A DNA stretch of 64,000 nucleotides. Origin: Actinotalea solisilvae. Lineage in GTDB: Bacteria > Actinomycetota > Actinomycetes > Actinomycetales > Cellulomonadaceae. The stretch lies in the NCBI RefSeq assembly GCF_016464425.1, contig NZ_JADDKQ010000021.1:1-64000 (forward strand). Reading direction: 5' to 3'. Made by a program: the position numbers and the translations under genes. Position 1 is the stretch's first letter; each line of letters starts with the position of its first letter. Of the stretch, positions 44,103-52,438 are shown one piece after another. The notes beneath the pieces are model-generated. The model saw nothing but the letters and a program-made list of their open reading frames with translations. It had not been told where the DNA came from and ran no database searches.

Positions 44103-44145
44103 GCCTCGTCCCGCGTCCCTCGGGACCACCTGGGAGAGTGGGGCG

Positions 44146-45477
44146 ATGAGCACCGCGACGACGCCCGGGCCCCTGCAGAACTGGGCGAAGAACCTCACCT
44201 ACCGCGCCGACGTGCTGCACGAGCCGCGATCGGTCGCCGAGCTGAGCGAGGTCGTCGCCGCGGCGCCGCGCCTTCGCGCGCTCGGCAGCCGCCACTGCTT
44301 CAACGACATCGCGGACAGCGATGCCCTCGTGTCGCTCGAGCGCATGCCCGAGGTGGTCGAGCTCGACGAGTCCGCGCGCACCGTCCGCGTCTCGGGCGGC
44401 ATCCGCTACGGCACGCTGGCCGGGCACCTGCACGCGCGGGGGTGGGCCGTGCACAACCTCGCCTCGCTCCCCCACATCTCGGTCGCGGGCGCCGTCGGCA
44501 CCGCGACGCACGGCTCCGGCGACCGCAGCGGCAACCTCGCGTCCGCGGTGCGCGGCCTGGAGATCGTCCGGTCCGACGGCGAGCTGCTCACGCTCACCGC
44601 GGACGACCCGGACCTCGCGGGCGCCGTCGTGCACCTCGGTGCGCTCGGCGTCGTCGTCGGCGTGACGCTCGAGGTCGAGCCGACCTACGACGTCGTGCAG
44701 GAGGTGCGCACGGGCCTGCCGTGGGACGCGGCGCTCGAGCACCTCGACGAGATCACCGCGAGCGCGGACAGCGTGAGCCTGTTCACCGACTGGCGGGGCG
44801 ACGCCGTCGGGCAGGTCTGGCGCAAGACGCGCGTGCCCGCCGGCTCGGGGACGCAGGCGGCGGGGAGCGCCGCGCAGGACGTCGGCACGGGCGGCGGGGC
44901 CGGCGTCGGCTCGGCGCGCGACGTGCGGCACTTCGGGGCGCTCGCCGCCGAGGGCGAGATGCACCCGCTCGCGGGCGTCGACCCGCGGAGCACGACGGCC
45001 CAGCGCGGGGTGCCCGGGCCGTGGCACGAGCGGCTGCCGCACTTCCGGATGGAGTTCACGCCGAGCCACGGCGACGAGCTCCAGTCGGAGTACCTCGTGC
45101 CGCGCGTGCATGCCGCCGACGCGATGCGGGCCGTCCGCGCGATGACCGACCGCGTCTCGCCGCTGCTCCTGGTGAGCGAGGTGCGCACGATCGCCGCGGA
45201 CGACCTGTGGCTCTCGACCGCGTCCGGACGCGCGTCGGTCGGGCTGCACTTCACGTGGAAGCCGCTCCAGGACGACGTCCTGGCCCTGCTGCCCGCGCTC
45301 GAGGAGGCGCTCGCGCCGTTCGCGGCGCGCCCCCACTGGGGCAAGCTCTTCGCGGACCGGGACCGCGCCCTCGCGGCGCTCTACCCGCGCCTGCCGGACT
45401 TCCGCGCGCTGGTCGAGCGCACGGACCCTCGCGGCGCCTTCCGCAACGCCTGGCTCGAGCGCCACGTCCTCGCCTGA
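44146..45477 (+). CDS. FAD-dependent alditol oxidase (AldO-like)
   Basis: A 443-residue vanillyl-alcohol-oxidase-fold flavoenzyme that oxidises the terminal hydroxyl of polyols such as xylitol or sorbitol with O2, releasing H2O2. It opens NWAKNLTYRADVLHEPRSVA. The FAD-linking His is expected in RALGSRHCFNDIAD (about 44-57), and LPHISVAGAVGTATHGSG is the PP-loop. HFTWKP near residue 368 and the ending FRALVERTDPRGAFRNAWL match AldO. A 25-residue Gly/Ser/Ala-rich insertion (about 227-260) is unusual. ATG at 44146. Confidence 0.93.
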   Translation: MSTATTPGPLQNWAKNLTYRADVLHEPRSVAELSEVVAAAPRLRALGSRHCFNDIADSDALVSLERMPEVVELDESARTVRVSGGIRYGTLAGHLHARGWAVHNLASLPHISVAGAVGTATHGSGDRSGNLASAVRGLEIVRSDGELLTLTADDPDLAGAVVHLGALGVVVGVTLEVEPTYDVVQEVRTGLPWDAALEHLDEITASADSVSLFTDWRGDAVGQVWRKTRVPAGSGTQAAGSAAQDVGTGGGAGVGSARDVRHFGALAAEGEMHPLAGVDPRSTTAQRGVPGPWHERLPHFRMEFTPSHGDELQSEYLVPRVHAADAMRAVRAMTDRVSPLLLVSEVRTIAADDLWLSTASGRASVGLHFTWKPLQDDVLALLPALEEALAPFAARPHWGKLFADRDRALAALYPRLPDFRALVERTDPRGAFRNAWLERHVLA

Positions 45478-45491
45478 CTCCCCGAGCTGCC

Positions 45492-45532
45492 GACGTCCGC
45501 CCGCGCGCCTCCCGGACGCGCGGGCGGACGTC
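45492..45532. terminator. Perfect 16-bp hairpin between convergent genes
   Basis: GACGTCCGCCCGCGCG pairs fully with CGCGCGGGCGGACGTC around a 9-base loop. Flanking CTGCCGA (45487) and TCGGCAG (45540) add an outer partial stem. It separates the alditol oxidase stop from the FKBP stop and serves either strand. Confidence 0.85.
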
Positions 45533-45563
45533 GTCATCTCGGCAGGGACCGAGGGGGGAGGGG

Positions 45564-45983
45564 TCAGCGGCTGGTGGTGCCCACGATGTCGACCACGAAG
45601 ACCAGCGTGTCCGTGCCGCCGATGCCCGCCTGGGGCATGCCGCGCTCGCCGTAGCCGAGGTGCGGCGGGATCGAGAGCAGGACGCGCGAGCCCACGGGCT
45701 GGCCCACGAGGCCCTCGTCCCAGCCGCTGATGACGGCGCCGACGCCGATGGGGAACGAGATCGACGAGCCGCGGTCGTAGGAGTTGTCGAACATGCGGCC
45801 GTTCCACACCTGGCCGTAGTAGTTGACCTCGATGTCGTCGCCCGCCTCGACCAGCTCGCCGTCGCCCTGCGCGAGGACCTGCACGGCGAGGTCGCCCGGC
45901 GCGGGGCTCTCCGGGAACGTCAGGACCGGCTTGTCGCCGAAGGAGCCCGACGCGGTGGGCAGCGGGGAGGTGGTGTCGGCCAT
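45564..45983 (-). CDS. FKBP-type peptidyl-prolyl cis-trans isomerase
   Basis: A 139-residue single-domain FKBP, cytoplasmic (no signal peptide). Active-site blocks are VNYYGQVWNGRMFDNSYDRG (about 60-79), VISGWDEGLVGQPVGSRVLL and IPPHLGYGERG, with the hydrophobic pocket Tyr, Phe, Trp and Tyr in place. It ends TLVFVVDIVG. The ATG at 45983 follows GAGAGG. Catalyses proline isomerisation in protein folding. Confidence 0.95.
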   Translation of the reverse strand: MADTTSPLPTASGSFGDKPVLTFPESPAPGDLAVQVLAQGDGELVEAGDDIEVNYYGQVWNGRMFDNSYDRGSSISFPIGVGAVISGWDEGLVGQPVGSRVLLSIPPHLGYGERGMPQAGIGGTDTLVFVVDIVGTTSR

Positions 45984-46114
45984 GGGTCGCCTCTCGTCAT
46001 GGCCGACGCCGGGTGCGCGGCCAGCGTCCATCGTGCCGCAGGTCGCAGGTGCGCGCCGCACGCGCGCCGCCGGTGGGGCCCCGCGGGAGGCGGCGGTCCC
46101 GACGACGTCGTCGG

Positions 46115-46531
46115 TCAGCGGCTGAGCGTGAACCGGCGGCCGCTGACGTGGACCGCCTCGATGGCGACCACGTGCGGCTTCTCGGTGCCGACCCAGGGGC
46201 GCAGCTGCACGTCCATCGCCTCGACCTCGTCGGCCGACAGCTCGTGCGCGACGCCGCGCACGACGACGCTGCGCGCCTCGTCCCCCTCGACGCGGTCGAC
46301 CTCGAACGCGACGGTCTTGCCGACCACGACGCCGAACAGCTTGCTGCCCTCGGCCGTGCGGAACACGATCCGGCGCCCGGCGACCACGTGGTTCACGGGC
46401 GCGATGTCGACCTCGGACCCCACGTGGTACGCGAGCCGACCGAGCTGCTCCCGGCGCAGGACGTCCCACGCCTCGTCCTCGCTCAACGCGTCACCCGTCC
46501 AGGCGGTGACGGCGACGTCCTCGTCCTGCAT
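46115..46531 (-). CDS. Pyridoxamine 5'-phosphate oxidase-like flavin-binding protein
   Basis: A 138-residue split-barrel protein of the PNPOx-like/DUF2470-free group: WDVLRREQLGRLAYHVGSEV, then INPVNH-like IAPVNHVVAGRRIVFRTAEG and TVAFEVDRVEGDEA. Such actinobacterial proteins bind FMN, F420 or heme and are often stress induced. The substrate is not clear. The ATG at 46531 follows GGGAGGTGG by 6 bases. Confidence 0.9.
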   Translation of the reverse strand: MQDEDVAVTAWTGDALSEDEAWDVLRREQLGRLAYHVGSEVDIAPVNHVVAGRRIVFRTAEGSKLFGVVVGKTVAFEVDRVEGDEARSVVVRGVAHELSADEVEAMDVQLRPWVGTEKPHVVAIEAVHVSGRRFTLSR

Positions 46532-46600
46532 GGTCCACCTCCCGGTCACGTCCACCGTAGCCACGCGCACGCGGCCGCGCCCGGGACCAGCGACCCGGGC

Positions 46601-47602
46601 CTACAGGCGCTCGGCGAGCCACCGGATCTGGCGGGCCTGCTGGTAGGCCTGGCCGCCCTCGTGCTCGTTGAAGGGGTACTCGACGATCTCGGTCACGGGC
46701 GGCGCGCCGGCCCCGCCCTCCGTGCTCACGGCGCCCCCGTAGTGGTGGTAGGCCGCGTACACGGTCGACGGCGGGCAGATGGGGTCCATGAGCGCGACCG
46801 AGAACAGCGCGTCGGCGCGCGCCCGCCGCCCGTGGTGGACGCCGTCGAGGTAGGACAGCGTGCGGAACGCCGCGTCGACGTGCTCGCGGTGCACGGACAG
46901 GTAGCGCACGACCTCGCCGTACGGGTCCGTCGACGTGATGGTCGTGGCGCGCCGGAAGTCGCACAGGAAGGGCACGTCCGGCATGGCCGCGACGAGGTCC
47001 GGCACCAGTCCCGCGACGGCGAGCGTGATCCCGCCGCCCTGGCTCCCGCCGCACACGGCGACGCGCGTCGGGTCGACGTCGGGCAGGGCGCGCGCCGCGT
47101 CGACCGCGCGGACGCCGTCGGTGAACAGGCGCCGGTAGTAGTGCTGCTCGGGGTCGAGGATCCCGCGGGTCATGACGCCCGGGACGGCGGGGCCCGAGCC
47201 GGCGTCGTCCGGCGTGTGGCCGCCCGAGCCCCACGTGCTGCCCTGACCGCGCGTGTCCATGAACAGGTGCGCGTAGCCGGCGGCGGCCCAGGCGAGGCGC
47301 TCGTGCGGCAGCCCGCGCCCGCCGCCGTAGCCCTGGTACTCGACGACCACGGGCAGCCGCTCGCGCGTGCCGGCGGGCCGGGTGAGCCACGCCTTGATCG
47401 GCTGGCCGCCGAAGCCGGCGAAGGTGACGTCCTGCACGTCGACCAGGCGCAGGCCCGTGTCGACGGGCTCGAGCCGCAGCGCGAGGTCGTGCGCGCGGGC
47501 CTCGGCCAGGGTGCGCTGCCAGAACGCGTCGAAGTCAGCGGGCTCGTCGAGCTCCGGTCGGTACGAGCGGAGCTCGACGAGGGGCAGGTCGAACAGGGGC
47601 AC
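46601..47602 (-). CDS. Acetyl xylan esterase / cephalosporin-C deacetylase family (CE7)
   Basis: A 333-residue alpha/beta hydrolase of the CE7 family. The nucleophile Ser is in VAVCGGSQGGGITLA (about 185-199), with RGQGSTWGSGG in the oxyanion region and the catalytic His in the C-terminal NEHEGGQAYQQ. No signal peptide, so it probably deacetylates imported xylo-oligosaccharides or similar esters inside the cell. GTG at 47602 follows GAGGAGG. Lies downstream of the CBS gene with an 89-base gap. Confidence 0.94.
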   Translation of the reverse strand: MPLFDLPLVELRSYRPELDEPADFDAFWQRTLAEARAHDLALRLEPVDTGLRLVDVQDVTFAGFGGQPIKAWLTRPAGTRERLPVVVEYQGYGGGRGLPHERLAWAAAGYAHLFMDTRGQGSTWGSGGHTPDDAGSGPAVPGVMTRGILDPEQHYYRRLFTDGVRAVDAARALPDVDPTRVAVCGGSQGGGITLAVAGLVPDLVAAMPDVPFLCDFRRATTITSTDPYGEVVRYLSVHREHVDAAFRTLSYLDGVHHGRRARADALFSVALMDPICPPSTVYAAYHHYGGAVSTEGGAGAPPVTEIVEYPFNEHEGGQAYQQARQIRWLAERL

Positions 47603-47691
47603 GGCAGCCTCCTCGGTGATCGCGCGACGACGCCGCCCCGGCGTGGCCGAGGCGGCGTCGAAACGATACAGGCGGCGGGCCCCCGCCGGCG

Positions 47692-49098
47692 TCAGCGGGC
47701 GAGGAAACCGAGCAGGTCGTGCCGCGTGACGACGCCGACCGGGTCGCCGTCCTCGACGACGAGGAGCGCGTCGGCGTCCTGGAGCGCCTTGCGGGCCGCG
47801 TCGACGTCCTCGCCCACGCCGATGAGGGGCAGGGGCGCGGCCATGTGCCGGTCGACGCGGTCCGCGAGGTTCGCGCGGCCGCTGAAGACGGCGTCGAGCA
47901 GCTCGCGCTCGCTCACGGCGCCCGCGACCTCGCCCGACTTCACGGGCGGCTCGGCCTTGACCACGGGCATCTGGGAGACGCCGTACTCGTGCAGGATCTC
48001 GATCGCGTCGCGCACCGTGTCGCTCGGGTGCGCGTGCACGAGCGCGGGGATCTCGCCCGACTTGGTGCGCAGGACGTCGCCGACGACCTGCCCGCCGTCC
48101 GCGTGCAGGAACCCGTAGGACCGCATCCAGGAGTCGTTGAAGATCTTCGAGAGGTAGCCGCGGCCGCCGTCGGGCAGCAGGACGACGATGACGGCCCGCG
48201 CGGCCGCCTCGGGGTCCTCGTCCTGGAGGCGCTGCGCGAGCCGGAGGGCGGCGACGACGGCCATGCCGCACGAGCCGCCGACCAGGAGGCCCTCCTCGCG
48301 CGCGAGGCGGCGCGTCATCTCGAACGAGTCGGCGTCGGTCACCGCGATGATCTCGTCGGGCACGGCCGGGTCGTACGCCGTCGGCCAGAAGTCCTCGCCG
48401 ACGCCCTCGACGAGGTAGGGGCGGCCGTCGCCGCCGGAGTAGACCGAGCCGGCCGGGTCGGCGCCGACGACGTGCACGCGCCCGCCCGCGGCGGCGTCGC
48501 GGTCGGCGCTGGCGTCCTTGAGGAAGCGGCCGGTCCCCGTGATGGTGCCGCCCGTCCCCACGCCCGTGACGAAGTGCGTGACTCGACCGTCGGTGTCGGC
48601 CCAGATCTCGGGGCCGGTCGACTCGTAGTGGCTCGCGGGACCGTTCTGGTTGGCGTACTGGTTCGGCTTCCAGGCGCCCTCGATCTCGCGGACCAGGCGG
48701 TCGGAGACGGAGTAGTAGGAGTCCGGGTGGTCGGGCGCCACGGCGGTCGGCGTGACGACGACGCGCGCGCCGTAGGCCGCGAGGACGTCCCGCTTGTCCT
48801 GCGAGACCTTGTCCGGGCACACGAAGACGCAGTGGTAGCCCTTCTTCTGCGCGACCAGAGCGAGGCCCACGCCCGTATTGCCGCTCGTGGGCTCGACGAT
48901 CGTGCCGCCGGGCCGGAGCTCGCCGGACGCCTCGGCGGCCTCGACCATCTTCAGGGCGATCCGGTCCTTCACGGAGCCGCCCGGGTTGAGGTACTCGACC
49001 TTCGCCAGGACGGTGGCCGCGAGGCCGTCGGTGACGCTGCTCAGCCGCACGAGCGGCGTGCCGCCGACGAGGTCCGAGATGTGCTCGGCGTACTTCAC
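47692..49098 (-). CDS. cbs: Cystathionine beta-synthase
   Basis: A 468-residue PLP enzyme joining serine and homocysteine to cystathionine. The PLP lysine is K44 in LNPGGSVKDRIAL; EPTSGNTGVGLALVAQKKGY binds the substrate carboxylate and GVGTGGTITGTGRF the phosphate. Two CBS domains (about 340-468) end the chain and could sense adenosyl ligands. No heme-binding N-terminal extension. GTG at 49098 overlaps the stop of the upstream membrane-protein gene (GTGA). With metB at 32.3 kb it completes reverse transsulfuration. Confidence 0.96.
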   Translation of the reverse strand: MKYAEHISDLVGGTPLVRLSSVTDGLAATVLAKVEYLNPGGSVKDRIALKMVEAAEASGELRPGGTIVEPTSGNTGVGLALVAQKKGYHCVFVCPDKVSQDKRDVLAAYGARVVVTPTAVAPDHPDSYYSVSDRLVREIEGAWKPNQYANQNGPASHYESTGPEIWADTDGRVTHFVTGVGTGGTITGTGRFLKDASADRDAAAGGRVHVVGADPAGSVYSGGDGRPYLVEGVGEDFWPTAYDPAVPDEIIAVTDADSFEMTRRLAREEGLLVGGSCGMAVVAALRLAQRLQDEDPEAAARAVIVVLLPDGGRGYLSKIFNDSWMRSYGFLHADGGQVVGDVLRTKSGEIPALVHAHPSDTVRDAIEILHEYGVSQMPVVKAEPPVKSGEVAGAVSERELLDAVFSGRANLADRVDRHMAAPLPLIGVGEDVDAARKALQDADALLVVEDGDPVGVVTRHDLLGFLAR

Positions 49099-49658
49099 GT
49101 GAGATCCACTCCTGACAGGACGAACACGCCGATGAGCGTGACGATGGCGACGGCCCCGGTGCAGGACCACACGAGGCTGGGACGGGTCGCGGCCCACGGG
49201 CCGAAGTAGCGGCCGGCCAGGCCGCCGAGCCCCGTGGTCGAGGCCATGTAGAGGGTGCCCGCGAGCGCCGCGGCGGGCGCCGGCTCGGGGCCGCCCGCGG
49301 CGGCCGCCGCCTGGATGAGCAGCGAGAAGACGGGGAAGCCCCACAGGGCGCCGGCCGCGAAGCCGACGCCGAAGAAGACGAGCGACGCCTTGCGCTGGGG
49401 CATCCCGCGCGTCGCGCGCGCGGCCGCCCACCCGACCGCGGCCCCGGCCGTGAGCAGGAACGCCACGGTGACCGGGGCCGCGACCAGGAGCAGGCCGGGG
49501 GTCCGCAGGATGAGCGCCATGAACATCTCGGCGACGAGCATCACCGCGGCGGCGATCGCCAGGCCGGCCGCGAGGACCCGCCAGCCGGGCACCGGGACGT
49601 CGGCGACGTCCGGCAGCTCGTTCGCGTCCGCCAGGCCGCCGTGGGCGGCCCGCGTCAC
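49095..49658 (-). CDS. Hypothetical multi-pass membrane protein
   Basis: A 187-residue protein with about five hydrophobic helices (VLAAGLAIAAAVMLVAEMFM, LLLVAAPVTVAFLLTAGAAV, VFFGVGFAAGALWGFPVFSL and two near the C-terminus). I do not recognise its family. It sits between and overlaps both a Bax-inhibitor-1 gene and cbs by 4 bases each, so it is part of a three-gene operon. GTG start at 49658. Confidence 0.7.
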   Translation of the reverse strand: MTRAAHGGLADANELPDVADVPVPGWRVLAAGLAIAAAVMLVAEMFMALILRTPGLLLVAAPVTVAFLLTAGAAVGWAAARATRGMPQRKASLVFFGVGFAAGALWGFPVFSLLIQAAAAAGGPEPAPAAALAGTLYMASTTGLGGLAGRYFGPWAATRPSLVWSCTGAVAIVTLIGVFVLSGVDLT

Positions 49659-50539
49659 TCGCGGTTGAAGATCGCGAGCAGGCGCAGGATCTCCAGGTAG
49701 AGCCAGACGAGCGTGACGATGAGGCCGAAGGCCGCGGTCCACGCGAACTTCGCGGGCACGCCCTGCTCGACACCGCGCTTGATCGAGTCGAAGTCCATGA
49801 TCAGCGAGGCGGCGGCGAGGCCGACCGCGAAGAGGCCGACGAGGATGCCCATCGGTCCGTTGCGCAGCGGGCCGAAGCCGTCGCTCGCCATGAAGAACGA
49901 CAGGACGAAGTTGAGCAGCGAGAACGCCAGGTAGCCCACCATCGAGATGAGCAGCCAGCGCGTGAACTTGGGCGTGACGCGCACCCGGCCGGACTTGAAG
50001 AGGAACAGCGCCGCGCCGAAGGTCGCGAACGTGCCGAGGACCGCCTGGAGCACGATCGGCTGGACCGACGTGCCGTCGAACGTCATGTTCTGGAACGCCA
50101 GCGAGATGCCGCCGAGGAAGACGCCCTGGGCGACCGTGTAAGCCACGATGAGGGCCGGGCTCGGGGACTTCTTGAACGCGTTGACCAGGCCGAGCACGAG
50201 GCCGACGATCATGCCGATCGGCCAGAGGCCCGGGGCGAACGTCCAGGTGGCCGCGGCGACCGCGACGAGGAGGGCCAGCAGGCCGCCCGTCTTGACGATG
50301 ACGTCGTCGTACGTGAGGCGGCCCGTGTCGCGCGTCGTCGCCGGCGGGGCGCCGTACATGTGCTCGAGCGACTGCGCGTCGACGACGGGGCCGGCGGCGT
50401 AGCCGGTCTGCGCGCCGTAGGGCGCTCCGGGCTGGCCGTACGGGGCGCCCGCCTGGGGGGCGTACGGGTTCGGCCGGACGGCCGTGCCCCGGCGCGGCTT
50501 GCCGAAGACGTCGCTGCTGGTGAAGACGGGGTTGCTCAT
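49655..50539 (-). CDS. Bax inhibitor-1/YccA family membrane protein
   Basis: A 294-residue protein: a cytoplasmic Pro/Tyr/Gly-rich N-terminus (about 20-60, PYGQPGAPYGAQTGYA) precedes seven hydrophobic helices. GPNGIL-like PMGILVGLFAVGLAAASLIM and DSIKRGVEQGVPAKFAWTAA are typical of the actinobacterial Bax-1 branch. The C-terminal WLYLEILRLLAIFNRE is the usual ending. Related proteins leak calcium in a pH-dependent way; the bacterial role is unclear. ATG at 50539 with AGGAGG. Confidence 0.94.
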   Translation of the reverse strand: MSNPVFTSSDVFGKPRRGTAVRPNPYAPQAGAPYGQPGAPYGAQTGYAAGPVVDAQSLEHMYGAPPATTRDTGRLTYDDVIVKTGGLLALLVAVAAATWTFAPGLWPIGMIVGLVLGLVNAFKKSPSPALIVAYTVAQGVFLGGISLAFQNMTFDGTSVQPIVLQAVLGTFATFGAALFLFKSGRVRVTPKFTRWLLISMVGYLAFSLLNFVLSFFMASDGFGPLRNGPMGILVGLFAVGLAAASLIMDFDSIKRGVEQGVPAKFAWTAAFGLIVTLVWLYLEILRLLAIFNRE

Positions 50540-50622
50540 CGTGCCTCCTGGTCGCGGCGCCAGGCCCCTCGGCGAGGGGCCGGCTGGTGTCGCTGGCCGT
50601 GGTTCATCCTACGGGGACAACG

Positions 50623-50662
50623 CCGTGGGGCGGCGTGGCGTTCCCGCCGCACCGCCCCACGG
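50623..50662. other. 11-bp inverted repeat between tRNA and Bax-1 gene
   Basis: CCGTGGGGCGG pairs with CCGCCCCACGG across an 18-base spacer. It sits after the leftward tRNA and just upstream of a possible -10 (TAGGAT, minus strand, 50611 to 50606) for the Bax-1 operon. It could be the tRNA terminator. The rest of 50540-50790 holds nothing else I can name. Confidence 0.5.
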
Positions 50663-50790
50663 TCCGGCCGTCCCGGCACCCGTGCCGGCCAGGCCGGGCG
50701 ACCGGCCGTGCCGGCCCGACCGAGGTCGCCGAGCGGGCGGCGTGGGGCGCGGCACGGGTCGGTCCAGCCGCGCGGGGTGCGAGGCGCGGG

Positions 50791-50864
50791 TGCCCCCGGC
50801 AGGGTTCGAACCTGCACTGGACCGGGTTTAAGCCGGCTGCCTCTGCCGGTTGGGCTACGGGGGC
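50791..50864 (-). tRNA. tRNA with UAA anticodon, class I body (nominal tRNA-Leu)
   Basis: A 74-base cloverleaf: acceptor GCCCCCG/CGGGGGC with discriminator A, D arm GCC/GGC, anticodon arm GCCGG-CTTAAAC-CCGGT (one G-U pair), 5-base variable loop CCAGT, T arm GCAGG-TTCGAAC-CCTGC. The anticodon read from the 7-base loop is UAA (codon UUA, Leu). Bacterial leucine tRNAs are class II with a long variable arm, and this one is not, so amino acid identity is open. CCA is not encoded. Confidence 0.9.
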
Positions 50865-50943
50865 GGCGTCGTCATCCTGCCACCGCGCCCGGACGGGTTC
50901 CCTAGGGGCCCGTCCGACGAGCGGTGCTCGCGCCGTGCGGTCG

Positions 50944-52431
50944 TCAGCCCTGCGCGACGCCGACGGCGGCTCGCGAGCCCGCGCGGTCGCCCTTGGCGCC
51001 CGGCTTCACGGCCGCCTTCGGCCTCGGCGCGGAGGCGTCGCGGAAGTCGGCGCGCGGGTCGTGCAGGCGGCCGAGCGCCACGAGCTCGCGGTGGAAGAAG
51101 AGCGCGAGCGTCCAGTCCAGCACGATGCGCACCTTGCGGTTGAAGGTCGGCATCTGCGCCATGTGGTAGGTCCGGTGCATGAACCAGGCCGGCCAGCCGC
51201 GCAGCTTGATGCCGTAGACCTGCGCGACGCCCTTGCCCAGCCCGAGCGACGCGACCGTGCCGACGTGCTTGTGCTTGTACTCCTCGACCGGCGCGCTGCG
51301 CAGGGCCTTCGCGAGGTTGTCCCCGAGGTGGCGCGCCTGGCGGACGGCGTGCTGCGCGCTCGGCGAGCAGAACTTGCCGGGGTTGGCGAGGTCGGGCACC
51401 GCGGCGCAGTCGCCCGCGGTCCACGCACCCTCGACGACCGTGCCGTCCTCGTGCGCGACCTGGAGCGTCGGCAGCGCGGTGACGCGTCCCATCCGGTCGA
51501 GCGGCAGGTCGGACTGCTCGAGCACCGGGTTCGCCTTGACACCGGCGGTCCAGACGATGGTCTCCGAGTCGAACTCGACGCCGGTCGACGTCACCACGTG
51601 GCCGTCGACGCAGGACGAGAGGAACGTCGAGAGGTGGATCTCGATGCCGCGCTTGCGCAGCTGCTCGAGCGCGTAGCCGCCCATCTCCTCGCCGAGCTCG
51701 GGCAGGATGCGCGCCGAGCCCTCGATCATGACGAACCGCAGGTCGTCGGCCGAGATGCCGTCGTAGAAGCGCAGCGCGTCGCGCGCCATGTCCTCGACCT
51801 CGGCGATCGCCTCGATGCCGGCGAAGCCGCCGCCCACGAAGGTGAACGTGAGCAGCTTGCGGCGCAGCTCGGGGTCCCAGGTCGACGCGGCGATGTCGAG
51901 CTTGGTCAGCACGTGGTTGCGCAGCGCGATGGCCTCCTCGACCTGCTTGAAGCCCATGGCCTGCTCGGCGAGCCCGGGGATCGGCAGCGTCCGCGCGACG
52001 GAGCCCAGCGCGACGACGAGGTGGTCGTAGGAGATCTCGTACGGCTCGCCCTCGACCGGCGCGACGCCCAGGCGGCGCTCCGCGTGGCGGATCTCGGTGA
52101 CCCGGCCCGTGAGGACGTCGACGCCCTCGAGCTCGCGGCGGTGGGACACGACGACGTGGCGCGGCTCGAGCGAGCCGGCGGCCGCCTCGGGCAGGAAGGG
52201 CTGGTACGTCATGTACGAGCGCGGGTCGACGACGACGATCGCCGCCTCACGCTTGCCGAGTCGACGGCGCAGGCGCAGCGCGGTGTAGAAGCCGACGTAG
52301 CCGCCGCCGAGGATGACGATGCGGGGGACCTTGCGGGGGCGCGGGGCGCGGGCCGCGCCGAGGGGCTCCGTGGCGGGCACGGTGCCGGACGGGGTGCCGG
52401 ACGAGGCGGGACGGGCGGTCGGCTCGGTCAT
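50944..52431 (-). CDS. ndh: Type II NADH dehydrogenase
   Basis: A 495-residue peripheral membrane flavoprotein that passes electrons from NADH to menaquinone without proton pumping. It has two dinucleotide folds: RIVILGGGYVGFYTALRLRR for FAD (about 38-57) and FTFVGGGFAGIEAIAEVEDM for NADH. The TAGDCAAVPD motif binds FAD and FCSPSAQHAVRQARHLGDNL is the AQxAxQ quinone motif region. The C-terminal amphipathic part anchors it. ATG at 52431 has no ribosome site but lies 7 bases after a -10 TACCGT, so the message is probably leaderless. Confidence 0.96.
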   Translation of the reverse strand: MTEPTARPASSGTPSGTVPATEPLGAARAPRPRKVPRIVILGGGYVGFYTALRLRRRLGKREAAIVVVDPRSYMTYQPFLPEAAAGSLEPRHVVVSHRRELEGVDVLTGRVTEIRHAERRLGVAPVEGEPYEISYDHLVVALGSVARTLPIPGLAEQAMGFKQVEEAIALRNHVLTKLDIAASTWDPELRRKLLTFTFVGGGFAGIEAIAEVEDMARDALRFYDGISADDLRFVMIEGSARILPELGEEMGGYALEQLRKRGIEIHLSTFLSSCVDGHVVTSTGVEFDSETIVWTAGVKANPVLEQSDLPLDRMGRVTALPTLQVAHEDGTVVEGAWTAGDCAAVPDLANPGKFCSPSAQHAVRQARHLGDNLAKALRSAPVEEYKHKHVGTVASLGLGKGVAQVYGIKLRGWPAWFMHRTYHMAQMPTFNRKVRIVLDWTLALFFHRELVALGRLHDPRADFRDASAPRPKAAVKPGAKGDRAGSRAAVGVAQG

Positions 52432-52438
52432 GACATCC

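Noticed and set aside
44442-46646. A 734-codon plus-strand frame over alditol oxidase, FKBP and PNPOx genes
   Set aside because: It is low-complexity Arg/Ala/Gly text lying in other frames of three conserved genes.
32336-49098. metB and cbs as parts of one operon
   Set aside because: They are about 14 kb apart and separated by other operons on both strands.
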